The notes under the pieces were generated by a model. The model was not told where the DNA came from. It ran no database searches and was given only the letters and a program-made list of their open reading frames with translations. A stretch of DNA of 64,000 nt, taken from Moraxellaceae bacterium (GTDB lineage: Bacteria; Pseudomonadota; Gammaproteobacteria; Pseudomonadales; Moraxellaceae). Location: assembly GCA_030646295.1 (NCBI GenBank), contig JAUSND010000019.1:1-64000 (forward strand), read 5' to 3'. Numbering within the stretch: the first letter of the stretch is position 1; every line of letters begins with the position of its first letter. Both the position numbers and the translations under genes were made by a program. Positions 31,180-40,088 of the stretch are shown here, in pieces.

Positions 31180-31196
31180 CTGTGCTCTTGTGTGGG

Positions 31197-32534
31197 TCAG
31201 GTGGCTACGCCGGTACGCAGTGTGCGGAGCAGGGATTCCCTGAGCGCCGTATTCACGCCCAGTTCCTTCATTGTCCAGTAGTGCCCGCCAATTGCGCGAT
31301 TGACCAGCATGGTATCGGCCGAAGGCTGGAATGCATCCCAGTACTTAAGGTTCTTGCGCGCGCGCGCCACGATTTCCTCATGCATCCTCGATCCGCCAAA
31401 GTCATAGGGCTGCTCCGAGAATGCCTTGAGGATGATGCTGGTCCATGGCGCGTAAAAGTCAGCATCAATATAGGGCGCATTTTCCGTGTTGCGCACGCCC
31501 ATTTCGACAAGTGCTTTCTCCAGTGCGTGATAGTCGCCTGCCAGACTGGCATTGGTTGTCTTGCGGAATGACTCGACAATTTCCGGTTTTATTTTCTTGA
31601 TGCAGCCATAGTCGTAAATGATCATTGATCCATCGGGGCGGAAAGCAAAGTTTCCCGGATGTGGGTCACAGTGAACGGCATTCAGTTCAAAGATCTGGGC
31701 GCCAATGGCGTTGAACAGCCTATGACCAAGCTCGTTTATTTTTTCCTGTGAGTACAGCGGTGCGGTTACCTTGCTGATGTGGTCGCCGGGTTCATATGCC
31801 ATGGTCAGCACGCGCTTGCTGGTATAGTTATCGAAGACGCGGGGCACGATTATTTTCGGGTCGCTGGCATGAAATGCGGCAAACAAACGGACATTCTCCG
31901 CTTCCTGGACGTAGTCAAGCTCGTCATGCAGGCTGCGCCGTATCTCGCCAAAGACTTCATCCAGCATGGCTTTGTCGACGCGCAGAACGCCGGCCAGCTT
32001 GAGTGCCATGCGCAAGTGCTTGAGGTCGGATTCGACGCAGGCATCAACGCCAGGATATTGAACCTTTACCACGACGTCATCGCCTTCCAGTGTGCGGGCG
32101 CGGTGCACCTGGCCAATCGAGGCGGCGGCAAACGGTTTGCTGTCGATCTCGGCAAATATTTCTGATGGTTTTTTGCCAAGCTCGCGCATGATTTGCTGCT
32201 CGATCACCCCGAAGGGCATTGGCGGTGATTCCTGTTGCAGCTTGACCAGGGCATCAGCAATTTCTTTTGGAAAGACATCCTTGAATTGCGATGCAATCTG
32301 GCCAACCTTCATTACGGCGCCTTTCATCTCGCCCAGGGTATTGGCGATCTGCTCTCCCACCTGCATGAAGAGTTGTTCGCGTTCGCGTGTGCGCTCTTCT
32401 TCCGTGAGTGTGCCGATCATTCCCTTGACGCGGTTCCTGGCAAAATTGCCGGCGATGGAGGCGGACATGCCTGCCAGTTTCATGAAGCGTTTGCCGGGGG
32501 TGGTGGCGCCGAATTTCTTGTTATCGCTGGACAT
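31197..32534 (-). CDS. ABC1/UbiB-family kinase-like protein
   Basis: Atypical protein-kinase-like ATPase of the ADCK/UbiB family; members assist ubiquinone or lipid metabolism. It has 445 residues. The family-specific KxGQ motif (MKVGQIASQ), AASIGQVHRA (the Ala-rich nucleotide loop), VVVKVQYPGV with the catalytic Lys, HCDPHPGNF and YDYGCIKK are all visible. It lacks the two C-terminal membrane helices of classical UbiB, so it is closer to the COQ8-like paralogues. It appears to be transcribed alone. Confidence 0.85.
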   Translation of the reverse strand: MSSDNKKFGATTPGKRFMKLAGMSASIAGNFARNRVKGMIGTLTEEERTREREQLFMQVGEQIANTLGEMKGAVMKVGQIASQFKDVFPKEIADALVKLQQESPPMPFGVIEQQIMRELGKKPSEIFAEIDSKPFAAASIGQVHRARTLEGDDVVVKVQYPGVDACVESDLKHLRMALKLAGVLRVDKAMLDEVFGEIRRSLHDELDYVQEAENVRLFAAFHASDPKIIVPRVFDNYTSKRVLTMAYEPGDHISKVTAPLYSQEKINELGHRLFNAIGAQIFELNAVHCDPHPGNFAFRPDGSMIIYDYGCIKKIKPEIVESFRKTTNASLAGDYHALEKALVEMGVRNTENAPYIDADFYAPWTSIILKAFSEQPYDFGGSRMHEEIVARARKNLKYWDAFQPSADTMLVNRAIGGHYWTMKELGVNTALRESLLRTLRTGVAT

Positions 32535-32678
32535 GGTTGTCTCTGTCTTGTGCTGTCATGGCGGGCAGCTCATCTCCCGAGTTTCAACCTGTTGCCAATG
32601 CAGGGCAAGTCCTGCAGGACCGGAGGTGCAATGCGCGGATGGCGTTATGACATTTGGTTATGTCTGGTGCTTGCGAAT

Positions 32679-32702
32679 AAAAAAGCCCGGCAGTTGCCGG
32701 GC
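32679..32702 (-). terminator. Intrinsic terminator of the DoxX gene set
   Basis: On the reverse strand GCCCGGC and GCCGGGC form a 7-bp stem with a 4-base loop, followed by six T. It lies 30 bases after the doxX-like stop codon. Confidence 0.85.
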
Positions 32703-32731
32703 AGGATGACAGGAGTGTCTGGTTATCCGGA

Positions 32732-33163
32732 TTAGCGCTGCTCACCGTCCAGGCTGAGGCGGCCGGCGCCGAAGACGGTGAAGGCGAGCAGGCCACCGGC
32801 CATGGCCAGATTCTTCATGAACATGATCTGCTGCATCTGGTCGGCGGCACCGTGAAACATGAAGGCTGACACGATGCTGAAGATGGCAAGGGCCAGCGCC
32901 GCCAGGCGAGCCTGAAAGCCGAGCACGAGTGCAATGCCACCACCTATTTCCAGCAGAATGACCAAGGGCAGCAGCTCCCCGGGAAGCCCGACGGAGGCCA
33001 TGTAACCCTGTGTCCCGGCATAGCCGGCGCCAAGCTTGCTCAGTCCGGCGCCAATGAATATCCAGGCCATCAGGACGCGTGCCACGATGATCAGTGCCGC
33101 ATTGAGTGCCGGGGTGGAAACGATGCCGATGACGTGACGATTGATGTTGCGAAAGAATTCCAT
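32732..33163 (-). CDS. DoxX-family membrane protein
   Basis: Small inner-membrane protein of the DoxX/YphA family, often linked to redox or quinone functions. It has 143 residues with four predicted membrane helices (ALIIVARVLMAWIFIGAGLSK, then LVILLEIGGGIALVLG and others). It lies downstream of the nitroreductase and pirin genes on the same strand, and probably forms one transcript with them. Confidence 0.85.
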   Translation of the reverse strand: MEFFRNINRHVIGIVSTPALNAALIIVARVLMAWIFIGAGLSKLGAGYAGTQGYMASVGLPGELLPLVILLEIGGGIALVLGFQARLAALALAIFSIVSAFMFHGAADQMQQIMFMKNLAMAGGLLAFTVFGAGRLSLDGEQR

Positions 33164-33205
33164 GAGTTTCTCCTGGGTATTGATCAGGTTCGGTGTGGTA
33201 GTTGG

Positions 33206-33796
33206 TCAGAGGACCCGGGCAAAATCATCAAAGCCGGGACGGGGGCTGCGCGGGAACAGTTTGCTGGCGTCGCCGTAGCCAATGTTCACGAGGAAGTTCG
33301 ACTTGATGGCGGTGCCGGCAAAAAACTCCGCATCCACCCCTTGTGCGTCAAAGCCGGACATGGCACCGGTGTCCAGGCCGAGTGCGCGGGCTGCCATGAT
33401 CAGGTAGGCGCCCTGCAGTGAGCTGTTGCGCATGGCGGTGGTGTTGATCAGATCATCATTGCCGACAAACCATGAACGGGCATCTGCATGTGGAAAAAAT
33501 GTCGGGAGTTGCTCGTAGAAGGCATGGTCCGCCCCGACAATGACGGTGACAGGTGCCGCCATGGTTTTGTCCACGTTGCCTGGTGCCAGAAACGGCTTCA
33601 GGCGTGCCTTTGCTTCCGGGCTTTGTACAAAGACAAGTCGTACTGGCTGGGAGTTGGCCGCTGTCGGACCCATCACGGTGAGTTCATGGAGCTGACGGAT
33701 CTGTTCCGGGGAAACCGGCTTGTCGAGCCAGCCATTGTGCGTGCGCGCGTCAGTAAAAAGTTGCTTGAGGGCGGCATCATTCAGGGGGGTATTCAT
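33206..33796 (-). CDS. Nitroreductase-family FMN oxidoreductase (RutE/HadB-like)
   Basis: Predicted NAD(P)H-dependent flavoprotein. It has 196 residues. The pattern [15 protein letters not shown] near residue 43 and the conserved [16 protein letters not shown] tail are typical of the RutE/HadB subgroup, which reduces malonic semialdehyde or quinone-like substrates. The true substrate is unknown. Neighbouring pirin and DoxX genes and the divergent LysR regulator suggest a small aromatic- or quinone-responsive unit. Confidence 0.82.
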   Translation of the reverse strand: MNTPLNDAALKQLFTDARTHNGWLDKPVSPEQIRQLHELTVMGPTAANSQPVRLVFVQSPEAKARLKPFLAPGNVDKTMAAPVTVIVGADHAFYEQLPTFFPHADARSWFVGNDDLINTTAMRNSSLQGAYLIMAARALGLDTGAMSGFDAQGVDAEFFAGTAIKSNFLVNIGYGDASKLFPRSPRPGFDDFARVL

Positions 33797-33847
33797 GGTT
33801 GTCTCCGTTATGGGTTCTTCGTTCGGTTACCGGGATGGATAAAAGTT

Positions 33848-34531
33848 TCAGGGCAAATCAAACAACAGGAATTCGGCGTCGCTCAGGGCGGTGAGTGTCA
33901 GGGAGGCTTCCTGACGGATGGCTGCACCATCACCGCTTTGCAGCAAGCTGCCATTGACATGGAGCTGGCCGTCAATCACTTGTACCCAGCCGTTGCCGCC
34001 GGTGAACGTGTGGTGGTCAGTAGCAGCGGCTGACAAACGGCCATGCCAGATGCGGGCATCCTGACGGATCACGAGCGATCCATTTTCACCGTCCGGTGAC
34101 ACCACCAGTTGCAGGCCGCTGGCCTCGGCAAAGCGTTTTTGCTGATAGCCGGGCTCGCTGTTCTGCGTATCCGGATACAGCCATATCTGCAGAAGTTCCA
34201 GGGGCTGGTTGTCACGGTTGTACTCGCTGTGGGTGACCCCGGTGCCGGCGCTCATCAACTGGAACTCGCCGGCAGGCAGCCTCTGCTCGTTGCCCATGCT
34301 GTCGCGGTGGCTGACGGCTCCGCGCAGGGCATAGGTCAGGATTTCCATGTTGTCGTGCGGATGCGCCGGGAAGCCGGTGTGTGGTGCAACAATGTCCTGG
34401 TTGATCACGCGCAGCGCAGAGACGCCCATGAAGCGCGGGTCGTGGTAGGACGAAAAGGAAAAGGTGTGCCGGGAATCCAGCCAGCCAAGGCGGGCGTGGC
34501 CGCGATCTTCGCTTTTGCGGATGGTGATCAT
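33848..34531 (-). CDS. Pirin-family bicupin protein (YhhW-like)
   Basis: Metal-binding double-cupin protein; bacterial members include quercetin 2,3-dioxygenase. The ATG at 34531 gives MITIRKSEDRGHARLGWLD and 227 residues. The metal ligands of cupin 1 are recognisable (HPHDNMEI and HSEYN). The frame runs further upstream to 34648, but a good CAGGAG site (reverse strand) supports the chosen start. It is divergent from a LysR gene, a neighbourhood typical of pirin genes. Confidence 0.88.
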   Translation of the reverse strand: MITIRKSEDRGHARLGWLDSRHTFSFSSYHDPRFMGVSALRVINQDIVAPHTGFPAHPHDNMEILTYALRGAVSHRDSMGNEQRLPAGEFQLMSAGTGVTHSEYNRDNQPLELLQIWLYPDTQNSEPGYQQKRFAEASGLQLVVSPDGENGSLVIRQDARIWHGRLSAAATDHHTFTGGNGWVQVIDGQLHVNGSLLQSGDGAAIRQEASLTLTALSDAEFLLFDLP

Positions 34532-34672
34532 GGGGCATCTCCTGGCTTGGGCCTGATATGGCCATCTCGATGTGGTGAAGAGTAGTATTGTTCGCTCTTG
34601 ATGATTAGTCTGTTGTTTATGGAATGACTGTTCTTCTTTTGGGGACAATGTTTGAGGAATAATGGGGTGGCC
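34532..34672. promoter_or_regulatory. Divergent control region between pirin and LysR genes
   Basis: A 141-base intergenic stretch, clearly richer in A and T than its surroundings between 34560 and 34660. It must hold both divergent promoters and, by analogy, the LysR-binding site. No -10/-35 pair or T-N11-A site stood out strongly enough to place precisely. Confidence 0.45.
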
Positions 34673-35584
34673 ATGGATCTCAATGATGTAGTGGTGTTCG
34701 AACGGGTAGTGACGGAGGGCAGTTTGACCGCCGCTGCCGCAAGGCTGGGCCAGCCCAAGTCATCGGTCAGCCGTTCGCTGGCGAGACTGGAGGGGGATCT
34801 GGGGGTGCGCCTGTTACACCGAACCACCCGCAAGCTGCACCTGACGGAGGCGGGCCAGGTGTTCTTTGATCGCGCCCGCCGTGTGCTGGCGGAGTTGCGT
34901 GACGCCGAGCTGGCCGTGACGCAATTGCAGGAAAGCCCGCGCGGTAATCTGCGCATCACCATGCCGGTAGAGTTCGGCATGCGCTTCATGGGACGGGTGG
35001 TGGCAGAGTTCATGCAGCGGCACCCGGACGTGACGATCGAGACCGAGTTGTCCGGGCGCGTGGTTGATATGGTGGCCGAGGGGTTTGATCTGGCTTTCCG
35101 TATTGGCGAGTTCCGCGACTCTTCGCTGGTGGCGCGTCGTCTGGGTAATCTCAATGGGCGGTTTTATGCGAGCCCGGCGTATCTGGGCCGGTTTGGTACG
35201 CCGAAAAAGCCGGAGGACCTGATGGCGCATGACGTCATCCTGTTCATGCAGGCGAAAGAAAACACCGTGCAGCTGTTTCACCGGGGCAAGGGTGGGGAGC
35301 AGACTGCCGCCTGCAAGTTGACGCTGCATGGCCGCCTGACGGTCAATAACATCAGCATGGCCTGTGATGCAGCCGTGACGGGTATCGGGATTGCCTTGAT
35401 GCCGGGCTTCCTGAGTGCCGAGGCGGTGGCGGCAGGGCAGTTGTTGCCGGTGCTGCCGGACCATCTGGTGTGTCACGGCGGGCTGTATGCGATGTATCCC
35501 AGTCGCGAGCACATGCCATCCGCGCTACGCGCTTTTCTCGATTTTGTCAGTGAGCGGATCAAGGAGCACCCGTGGTTCGAATAA
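34673..35584 (+). CDS. LysR-family transcriptional regulator
   Basis: Probable regulator of the divergent pirin-nitroreductase-DoxX genes. The ATG at 34673 gives MDLNDVVVFERVVTEGSLT and 303 residues. An N-terminal winged helix-turn-helix (TAAAARLGQPKSSVSRSLARLE, residues about 19-40) precedes the effector-binding domain (about 90-300). A TTG seven codons upstream is possible but has no ribosome site. The 3' end overlaps the next gene by 13 bases, suggesting co-translation. Confidence 0.9.
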   Translation: MDLNDVVVFERVVTEGSLTAAAARLGQPKSSVSRSLARLEGDLGVRLLHRTTRKLHLTEAGQVFFDRARRVLAELRDAELAVTQLQESPRGNLRITMPVEFGMRFMGRVVAEFMQRHPDVTIETELSGRVVDMVAEGFDLAFRIGEFRDSSLVARRLGNLNGRFYASPAYLGRFGTPKKPEDLMAHDVILFMQAKENTVQLFHRGKGGEQTAACKLTLHGRLTVNNISMACDAAVTGIGIALMPGFLSAEAVAAGQLLPVLPDHLVCHGGLYAMYPSREHMPSALRAFLDFVSERIKEHPWFE

Positions 35585-36336
35585 TTTCGTATTTGCGTGC
35601 ATTGACGTCGGCAGACCGTACACCACACGCCAATCGGCATCTGGGGCGCTTGCTGGCATTTGTGGCGGGCTCATCAAATGCGGGTGGCTTTCTGGCCGTG
35701 CAGGAGTACACCTCGCACATGACGGGTATTGTCTCGGAGATGGCTGACAATATTGCGCTAGGAAATTTCATGATGGCACTGGCAGGCGTGACGGCTCTGC
35801 TGGTGTTTGTGGCGGGTGCGGCGCTGTCGGCGTATCTGGTCAACTGGGCGCGTGCCTATCATCTGCATGGCATCTATGCCCTGCCGCTGATGGTTGAAGC
35901 AATCCTGCTGTTGGTGTTCGGTTTGCTGGGAGCGAGCATCGAGGCCCAGATGACTTTTTTTGTGCCTGTCACTGTTCTTCTGCTCTGCTTCATGATGGGA
36001 TTGCAAAACGCCATCATCACCAAGATTTCGCGTGCCGAAATCCGTACGACACACGTGACAGGACTGGTGACCGATATCGGTATTGGGCTGGGGCGCCTTG
36101 TGCATGCATGGCAGATGCCTTCCGAGCATCCGGCTGAGGAGCTGAAGGCGGTGCGTCGTCGCCTGGGCCTGCATGTGTCATTGGTGTTGCTGTTTTTTGT
36201 TGGTGGAGTACTGGGGGCGTTGGGCTACAAGCATGTCGGCTTTTTGGCGTCGGTGCCGTTGGCGGGCTTGCTGTTGCTCATATCCGTGGTGCCAGTGGCG
36301 GATGATCTGAAAGAAAGTGTTGGTCGCCGAAGATGA
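35572..36336 (+). CDS. DUF1275 (YoaK-type) membrane protein
   Basis: Function unknown. It has 254 residues from GTG 35572, within the end of the LysR gene. About six hydrophobic segments and the family signature GGFLAVQEYTSHMTGIVSEM near residue 40 are present, as is LLCFMMGLQNAIITKIS. Codon use looks like that of the neighbours. The GTG start is uncertain; a TTG at 35593 would also work. The last 4 bases overlap the next gene (ATGA). Confidence 0.82.
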   Translation: MVRIISYLRALTSADRTPHANRHLGRLLAFVAGSSNAGGFLAVQEYTSHMTGIVSEMADNIALGNFMMALAGVTALLVFVAGAALSAYLVNWARAYHLHGIYALPLMVEAILLLVFGLLGASIEAQMTFFVPVTVLLLCFMMGLQNAIITKISRAEIRTTHVTGLVTDIGIGLGRLVHAWQMPSEHPAEELKAVRRRLGLHVSLVLLFFVGGVLGALGYKHVGFLASVPLAGLLLLISVVPVADDLKESVGRRR

Positions 36337-37139
36337 GGTTTTTCTTGTTGATTTGCAGAGTCCGTTATCTGGTTGTGTTGTTGATGGTGTGGTCATGCCC
36401 CGTGATGGCGGCGCCAGTTTTTTCGGCGGCAGTGGGTGGTGATGTGCGCTGGTTTGACTGGCGCGAGTACCGGGATGGCGAGCAACTGTTGTCCGAGACG
36501 GGGCCGCAGTTGTTTGGTGTCGCGCGTCTGGGCATCACATCAGGCCATTGGCGAGCCAGTGTCGAGTCACAGCTGGGCGGTGGTGCATCGCAATATGACG
36601 GGCAGCTGCAAACGGGTGAGCCCTATGCAACCGATGCAATCGAACAGGCGGTTGATACTGACTGGCGCATGGCCTGGGTCGACGGGAAAGTGGAATTGTC
36701 GGTAGGGGTATTGCAAAGGGACTGGCGCCGGTTCATCGAGGGGTCATCCGCCGGGTCATCGGCAGAGGAGCGTTATCGCTGGCGTTTGCTGGTGTGGGGC
36801 GTGGGGGCGCAGGTTGCGGAAACGCAAGGATGGACCTGTTCCCTTTCTGCCCGTATTGGTACACCGTTTGACAGCACGGAAAAGGTTTATCTGGGGGGTG
36901 GCTATGATGATGCGGCGCTGGAGCCTGGCGACGGCCTTTACTGGCGCGTTGCTGTTCCATTGAAAAGCCGCAGTCTGCCACGGTTGTCACTGGAGCCGTA
37001 TTTCCAGCAGCAAACGCTGAAGCAAAGCGACGTGGTGCCGCTGACCCAGAATGGGGTGCCGACGGGCATCGGACTCTTTCAGCCCGAGTCCGTGCGTCGT
37101 GAGCTGGGGTTGACCCTGCTCTGGCAGTTAATGCCGTGA
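36333..37139 (+). CDS. Putative outer-membrane protein of unknown function
   Basis: I do not recognise the family. It has 268 residues. A likely signal peptide covers residues 1-26 (VVLLMVWSCPVMAA). The rest shows alternating beta-strand patterns with many Trp and Tyr residues (RWFDWREYRDGEQLL, WRASVESQLGGGASQ, YWRVAVPLKS) and ends in TLLWQLMP, suggesting a beta barrel. Its start overlaps the DUF1275 stop codon by four bases. It is followed directly by a terminator whose stem includes its own stop codon. Confidence 0.6.
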   Translation: MRFFLLICRVRYLVVLLMVWSCPVMAAPVFSAAVGGDVRWFDWREYRDGEQLLSETGPQLFGVARLGITSGHWRASVESQLGGGASQYDGQLQTGEPYATDAIEQAVDTDWRMAWVDGKVELSVGVLQRDWRRFIEGSSAGSSAEERYRWRLLVWGVGAQVAETQGWTCSLSARIGTPFDSTEKVYLGGGYDDAALEPGDGLYWRVAVPLKSRSLPRLSLEPYFQQQTLKQSDVVPLTQNGVPTGIGLFQPESVRRELGLTLLWQLMP

Positions 37140-37181
37140 CCCATGAAAAAGCCCGCTGTTGCGGGCTTTTTCATGGGTCAC
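37136..37181. terminator. Long symmetric terminator between the outer-membrane protein gene and purK
   Basis: A perfect 21-bp stem, GTGACCCATGAAAAAGCCCG extended by one base, pairs across the loop TGTT. The left arm includes the TGA stop codon (37137-37139). The purK stop codon lies 8 bases to the right, so both convergent genes use it. Confidence 0.92.
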
Positions 37182-37188
37182 TCGTTCA

Positions 37189-38316
37189 TCACTTGACGGG
37201 AAACAGGGCCATCGGGTTTGGCAGCATGTCGGCCACCTGCGCGATGCCTGTGGCCAGATCATGATGATTGTTGGCGGTCAGGGTGATGTGGCCCAGCTTG
37301 CGGCCTTCTCGCTCGCTTTTTCCGTACAGGTGCAGATGGGCATCGGGTAATTGCAGGATGTCTTCTGTGGTCGGGTGCAGGCCGATGATGTTGATCATGG
37401 CCGTAGGGCGATCACAGGTCGTGGCGCCTAGCGGCAGTCCGGCAACCGCACGAACATGGTTTTCAAACTGTGAACAGCGCGAGCCCTCAATGGTCCAGTG
37501 CCCGGAGTTGTGCACGCGTGGTGCGGTCTCGTTGGCAAACAGGCCGTTGCGGGTTTCGAATGTTTCCAGTGTGATGGCGCCGACGTGATCCAGTTCGTGC
37601 AGGATGGCGGAAATATAGCGTTCGGCCGTGAGCTGGGTGTCGCTGTCGACAAACTGTGCCGGTGCAATCGAGTGCGAGAGAATGCCGCGATGATGTGTGT
37701 TTTCCGTGAGCGGGTAACACACGGTTTTACCATCACGACCACGCACGGCAATGATGGACAGCTCGCGCTTGAAATGAATGAATTCTTCGGCAATCAGCGG
37801 TGCCTGCGCGCCAAGCTGTGCCCATGCCTCGCTGATCTGTTCTTCGGTTTTCAGCAGGAACTGGCCCTTGCCGTCATAGCCCATGGTGACGGTCTTGATG
37901 ACGAGCGGAAGGCCCAGCGCGGCGGCAGCCTGTCGCAGGTCGGATTCGCTGCGAATCTCGGCAAAGCGCGCTGACGGTATTTTCAGGCTGGAAAAAAGCT
38001 TTTTCTCGTTGATCCGGTTCTGTGACACGGCGAGTGATTTTACGCCTGGATATACGGGCTTCTGTGCGGCGATACGCTCAACCCATGCCACCGGAATGTT
38101 TTCGAATTCGTAGGTGAATACATCGGCGCTGGCGATGAAGGCATCGAGGCTTGCTTCGGAGTTGTCTGCATCACCAAAACGGGGGCCGAGTGCTGCCGAC
38201 GGGCAATCAGGGTTGCTGTCGAAAAAAGAAAACGCCAGATCCAGCGGGTAGCCGGCAAGTGCCATCATGCGGCCAAGCTGGCCGCCACCAAGAATGCCGA
38301 TGCGCAGACGACTCAC
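37189..38316 (-). CDS. purK: 5-(carboxyamino)imidazole ribonucleotide synthase
   Basis: ATP-grasp enzyme that carboxylates AIR to N5-CAIR in purine synthesis. It has 375 residues (E. coli 355). The N-terminal [19 protein letters not shown] motif, the ATP-grasp core ([13 protein letters not shown]) and the ARVHNSGHW-type segment (here [14 protein letters not shown]) are intact. The start overlaps the purE stop as ATGA, so the two are coupled. Confidence 0.97.
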   Translation of the reverse strand: MSRLRIGILGGGQLGRMMALAGYPLDLAFSFFDSNPDCPSAALGPRFGDADNSEASLDAFIASADVFTYEFENIPVAWVERIAAQKPVYPGVKSLAVSQNRINEKKLFSSLKIPSARFAEIRSESDLRQAAAALGLPLVIKTVTMGYDGKGQFLLKTEEQISEAWAQLGAQAPLIAEEFIHFKRELSIIAVRGRDGKTVCYPLTENTHHRGILSHSIAPAQFVDSDTQLTAERYISAILHELDHVGAITLETFETRNGLFANETAPRVHNSGHWTIEGSRCSQFENHVRAVAGLPLGATTCDRPTAMINIIGLHPTTEDILQLPDAHLHLYGKSEREGRKLGHITLTANNHHDLATGIAQVADMLPNPMALFPVK

Positions 38317-38807
38317 GCTGTCACTCCGGGCACGGGATTGGCCAGCACCTTTTCGGTTTGCGCTTCACGGAACTGTTCGATCACCGACAGGAACTCGGGG
38401 TGCTTGCCCACCAGGATCTGGGTGGCCAGCAGGGCGGCATTGATGGCGCCTGCCTTGCCGATGGCCAGGGTGCCAACAGGTACGCCACCGGGCATCTGCA
38501 CGATGGAGAGCAGGGAGTCGAGGCCGTTCAGCGCCTGCGACTGTACCGGCACACCCAGCACCGGCAGGGATGTCTTGGCGGCACACATGCCCGGCAGATG
38601 GGCTGCGCCGCCAGCGCCGGCAATGATCACTTCGATGCCACGGGCACGGGCGTTCTCGGCATAACTGAACAGTTTGTCCGGGGTGCGATGCGCAGAAACC
38701 ACCTCGGCTTCAAAGGGCACACCAAGGGCGGTAAGGGTATCCGCGGCGTGCTGCATCGTGGCCCAGTCGGACTGGGAGCCCATGATGATGCCGACAAGTG
38801 CGCTCAT
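38313..38807 (-). CDS. purE: N5-carboxyaminoimidazole ribonucleotide mutase
   Basis: Converts N5-CAIR to CAIR, the step after PurK. It has 164 residues. The signatures GSQSDW (residues about 11-16), SAHRTPD with the catalytic His, and [12 protein letters not shown] are present. It is the upstream gene of the purE-purK pair. Confidence 0.97.
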   Translation of the reverse strand: MSALVGIIMGSQSDWATMQHAADTLTALGVPFEAEVVSAHRTPDKLFSYAENARARGIEVIIAGAGGAAHLPGMCAAKTSLPVLGVPVQSQALNGLDSLLSIVQMPGGVPVGTLAIGKAGAINAALLATQILVGKHPEFLSVIEQFREAQTEKVLANPVPGVTA

Positions 38808-38960
38808 GATTGATCTCGCTTGAGTGATCCCGGATGACCGTCGGGAAAAACGCGCTATTGTCCGGCTCTCGCGCCTGCTGTCAAACCCGGCTGTCTCCCG
38901 GGCGGGCTCCCCGGGTGATCCGGCCCCTTTACGGGTGGCCGGGGCTCGGGTAGGGTGCCG

Positions 38961-38978
38961 CGTGACTGATTCGTCACG
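38961..38978 (+). promoter_or_regulatory. Small dyad just before the thioesterase start
   Basis: CGTGAC and GTCACG (6-bp arms, 6-base spacer) end immediately before the GGAG ribosome site at 38978-38982 of the gene starting at 38988. It could be an operator or a weak RNA hairpin beside the ribosome site. Confidence 0.3.
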
Positions 38979-38987
38979 GAGTATTTC

Positions 38988-39425
38988 ATGTCAGCCGCCA
39001 GCCCTGATCGCCGCGCCATCGCCTCCGGGCGGATTCTTGCCCATCCCCTGCATGCCGCCAGCGGCCTGGCCATCGTGAGTTCGACTGGCGGCCGTAGCGA
39101 GATCACCTTTGAGGTGAACGACTTCACGGCCAATGTCATTGATACCCTGCACGGCGGCATTCTCTATGCCATGGTCGATGTCGCGGCCTTCATGGCGTTG
39201 CTGTCGGTGATTCCAGAGGGCATGCACGGGGTGACGGCCGACATACAGGTCAGCGTGCTGCGCGCCGCAAAAAAGGGCGATACGGTGCACGTGCGCGGGC
39301 GGGTGGATCGTGTGGGCCGTACCCTGGCCAATATGCGGGCAGAGGCGTTTGTGCCGGGGCCTGACGGGGAGCGTCTGATCGGTACGGGGACCGTCGTGAA
39401 AAGCCTGATCGCGGCGCCGTATTAG
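38988..39425 (+). CDS. PaaI-type hotdog thioesterase
   Basis: Predicted acyl-CoA thioesterase. It has 145 residues. The hotdog-fold signature [21 protein letters not shown] (His-Gly-Gly followed by the active-site acidic residue, about residues 52-72) matches the PaaI/YdiI group. A ribosome site GGAG lies 6 bases before the ATG. Its stop codon overlaps the stop of the convergent small membrane gene by four bases. Confidence 0.88.
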   Translation: MSAASPDRRAIASGRILAHPLHAASGLAIVSSTGGRSEITFEVNDFTANVIDTLHGGILYAMVDVAAFMALLSVIPEGMHGVTADIQVSVLRAAKKGDTVHVRGRVDRVGRTLANMRAEAFVPGPDGERLIGTGTVVKSLIAAPY

Positions 39426-39559
39426 GTCTGCTGCCTGATCAGGATGTCGATGATGGCGGCCGCCATGCCGATGGCCACGGTGACGCCGACCAGAAATGCA
39501 ATGAAGCGCCAGACCGGTTTCCAGCTCTCTGGCATGGGTTCGCGGGGCAGGTCGGACAT
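39422..39559 (-). CDS. Small single-span membrane protein
   Basis: Unknown function. The ATG at 39559 gives 45 residues: a hydrophilic start (MSDLPREPMPESWKPVW), one membrane helix (about 18-40, FIAFLVGVTVAIGMAAAIID) and a short basic tail. It begins only 5 bases after the DUF486-type gene ends, so the two are likely co-transcribed. The overlapping upstream extension to 39604 lies within that gene and is not supported. Confidence 0.6.
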   Translation of the reverse strand: MSDLPREPMPESWKPVWRFIAFLVGVTVAIGMAAAIIDILIRQQT

Positions 39560-39564
39560 GGGAT

Positions 39565-39966
39565 TCAGCTCCTGAACATGAAGTAGACGGCGCCGACCAT
39601 GCACAGGGCGGCCCAGACATAATCCAGCTTGAACGGCTCCTTCATGTAAAACACCACAAAGGGCACAAACACCGACAGGGTGATGACTTCCTGCAGGATT
39701 TTCAGCTGGCCGATGCTCATGCTGGTGTGACCGATACGGTTGGCCGGCACCATGAGCAGGTATTCAAAAAAAGCGATGCCCCAGCTGAACAGGACCGCAT
39801 AGATGAGCGGACGATGATTCATGTGCTTGAGGTGGGAGTACCAGGCGAAGGTCATGAAAACATTCGAGACCAGCAGCAGGGCAATCGTCTGCAACGGTAC
39901 GGGCAGCGCATTCACGATGGGATTCCCCGGCGACGTATGGTCAGGATTGTCGCGGGGTGTGGTCAT
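39565..39966 (-). CDS. DUF486-family four-helix membrane protein
   Basis: Small inner-membrane protein resembling drug/metabolite transporter halves; function unknown. It has 133 residues, with an 18-residue polar start followed by four predicted helices (LLVSNVFMTFAWYSHLKHM, AVLFSWGIAFFEYLLMVPANR, VITLSVFVPFVVFYM, AALCMVGAVYFMF). The motif FMTFAWYSHLK is characteristic of DUF486. It is followed by the 45-residue gene. Confidence 0.82.
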   Translation of the reverse strand: MTTPRDNPDHTSPGNPIVNALPVPLQTIALLLVSNVFMTFAWYSHLKHMNHRPLIYAVLFSWGIAFFEYLLMVPANRIGHTSMSIGQLKILQEVITLSVFVPFVVFYMKEPFKLDYVWAALCMVGAVYFMFRS

Positions 39967-40088
39967 GTGATCAAGCAGGCAATTGCTGCTGGCGCTTTGC
40001 CGTGCTTGCTTGCCACAATACCGGCTTTGCCGGGCAAGGTATGTGGCAACCGTATGTGCTGTTGATGGCGGCGTGAGGAGCAGATGTG

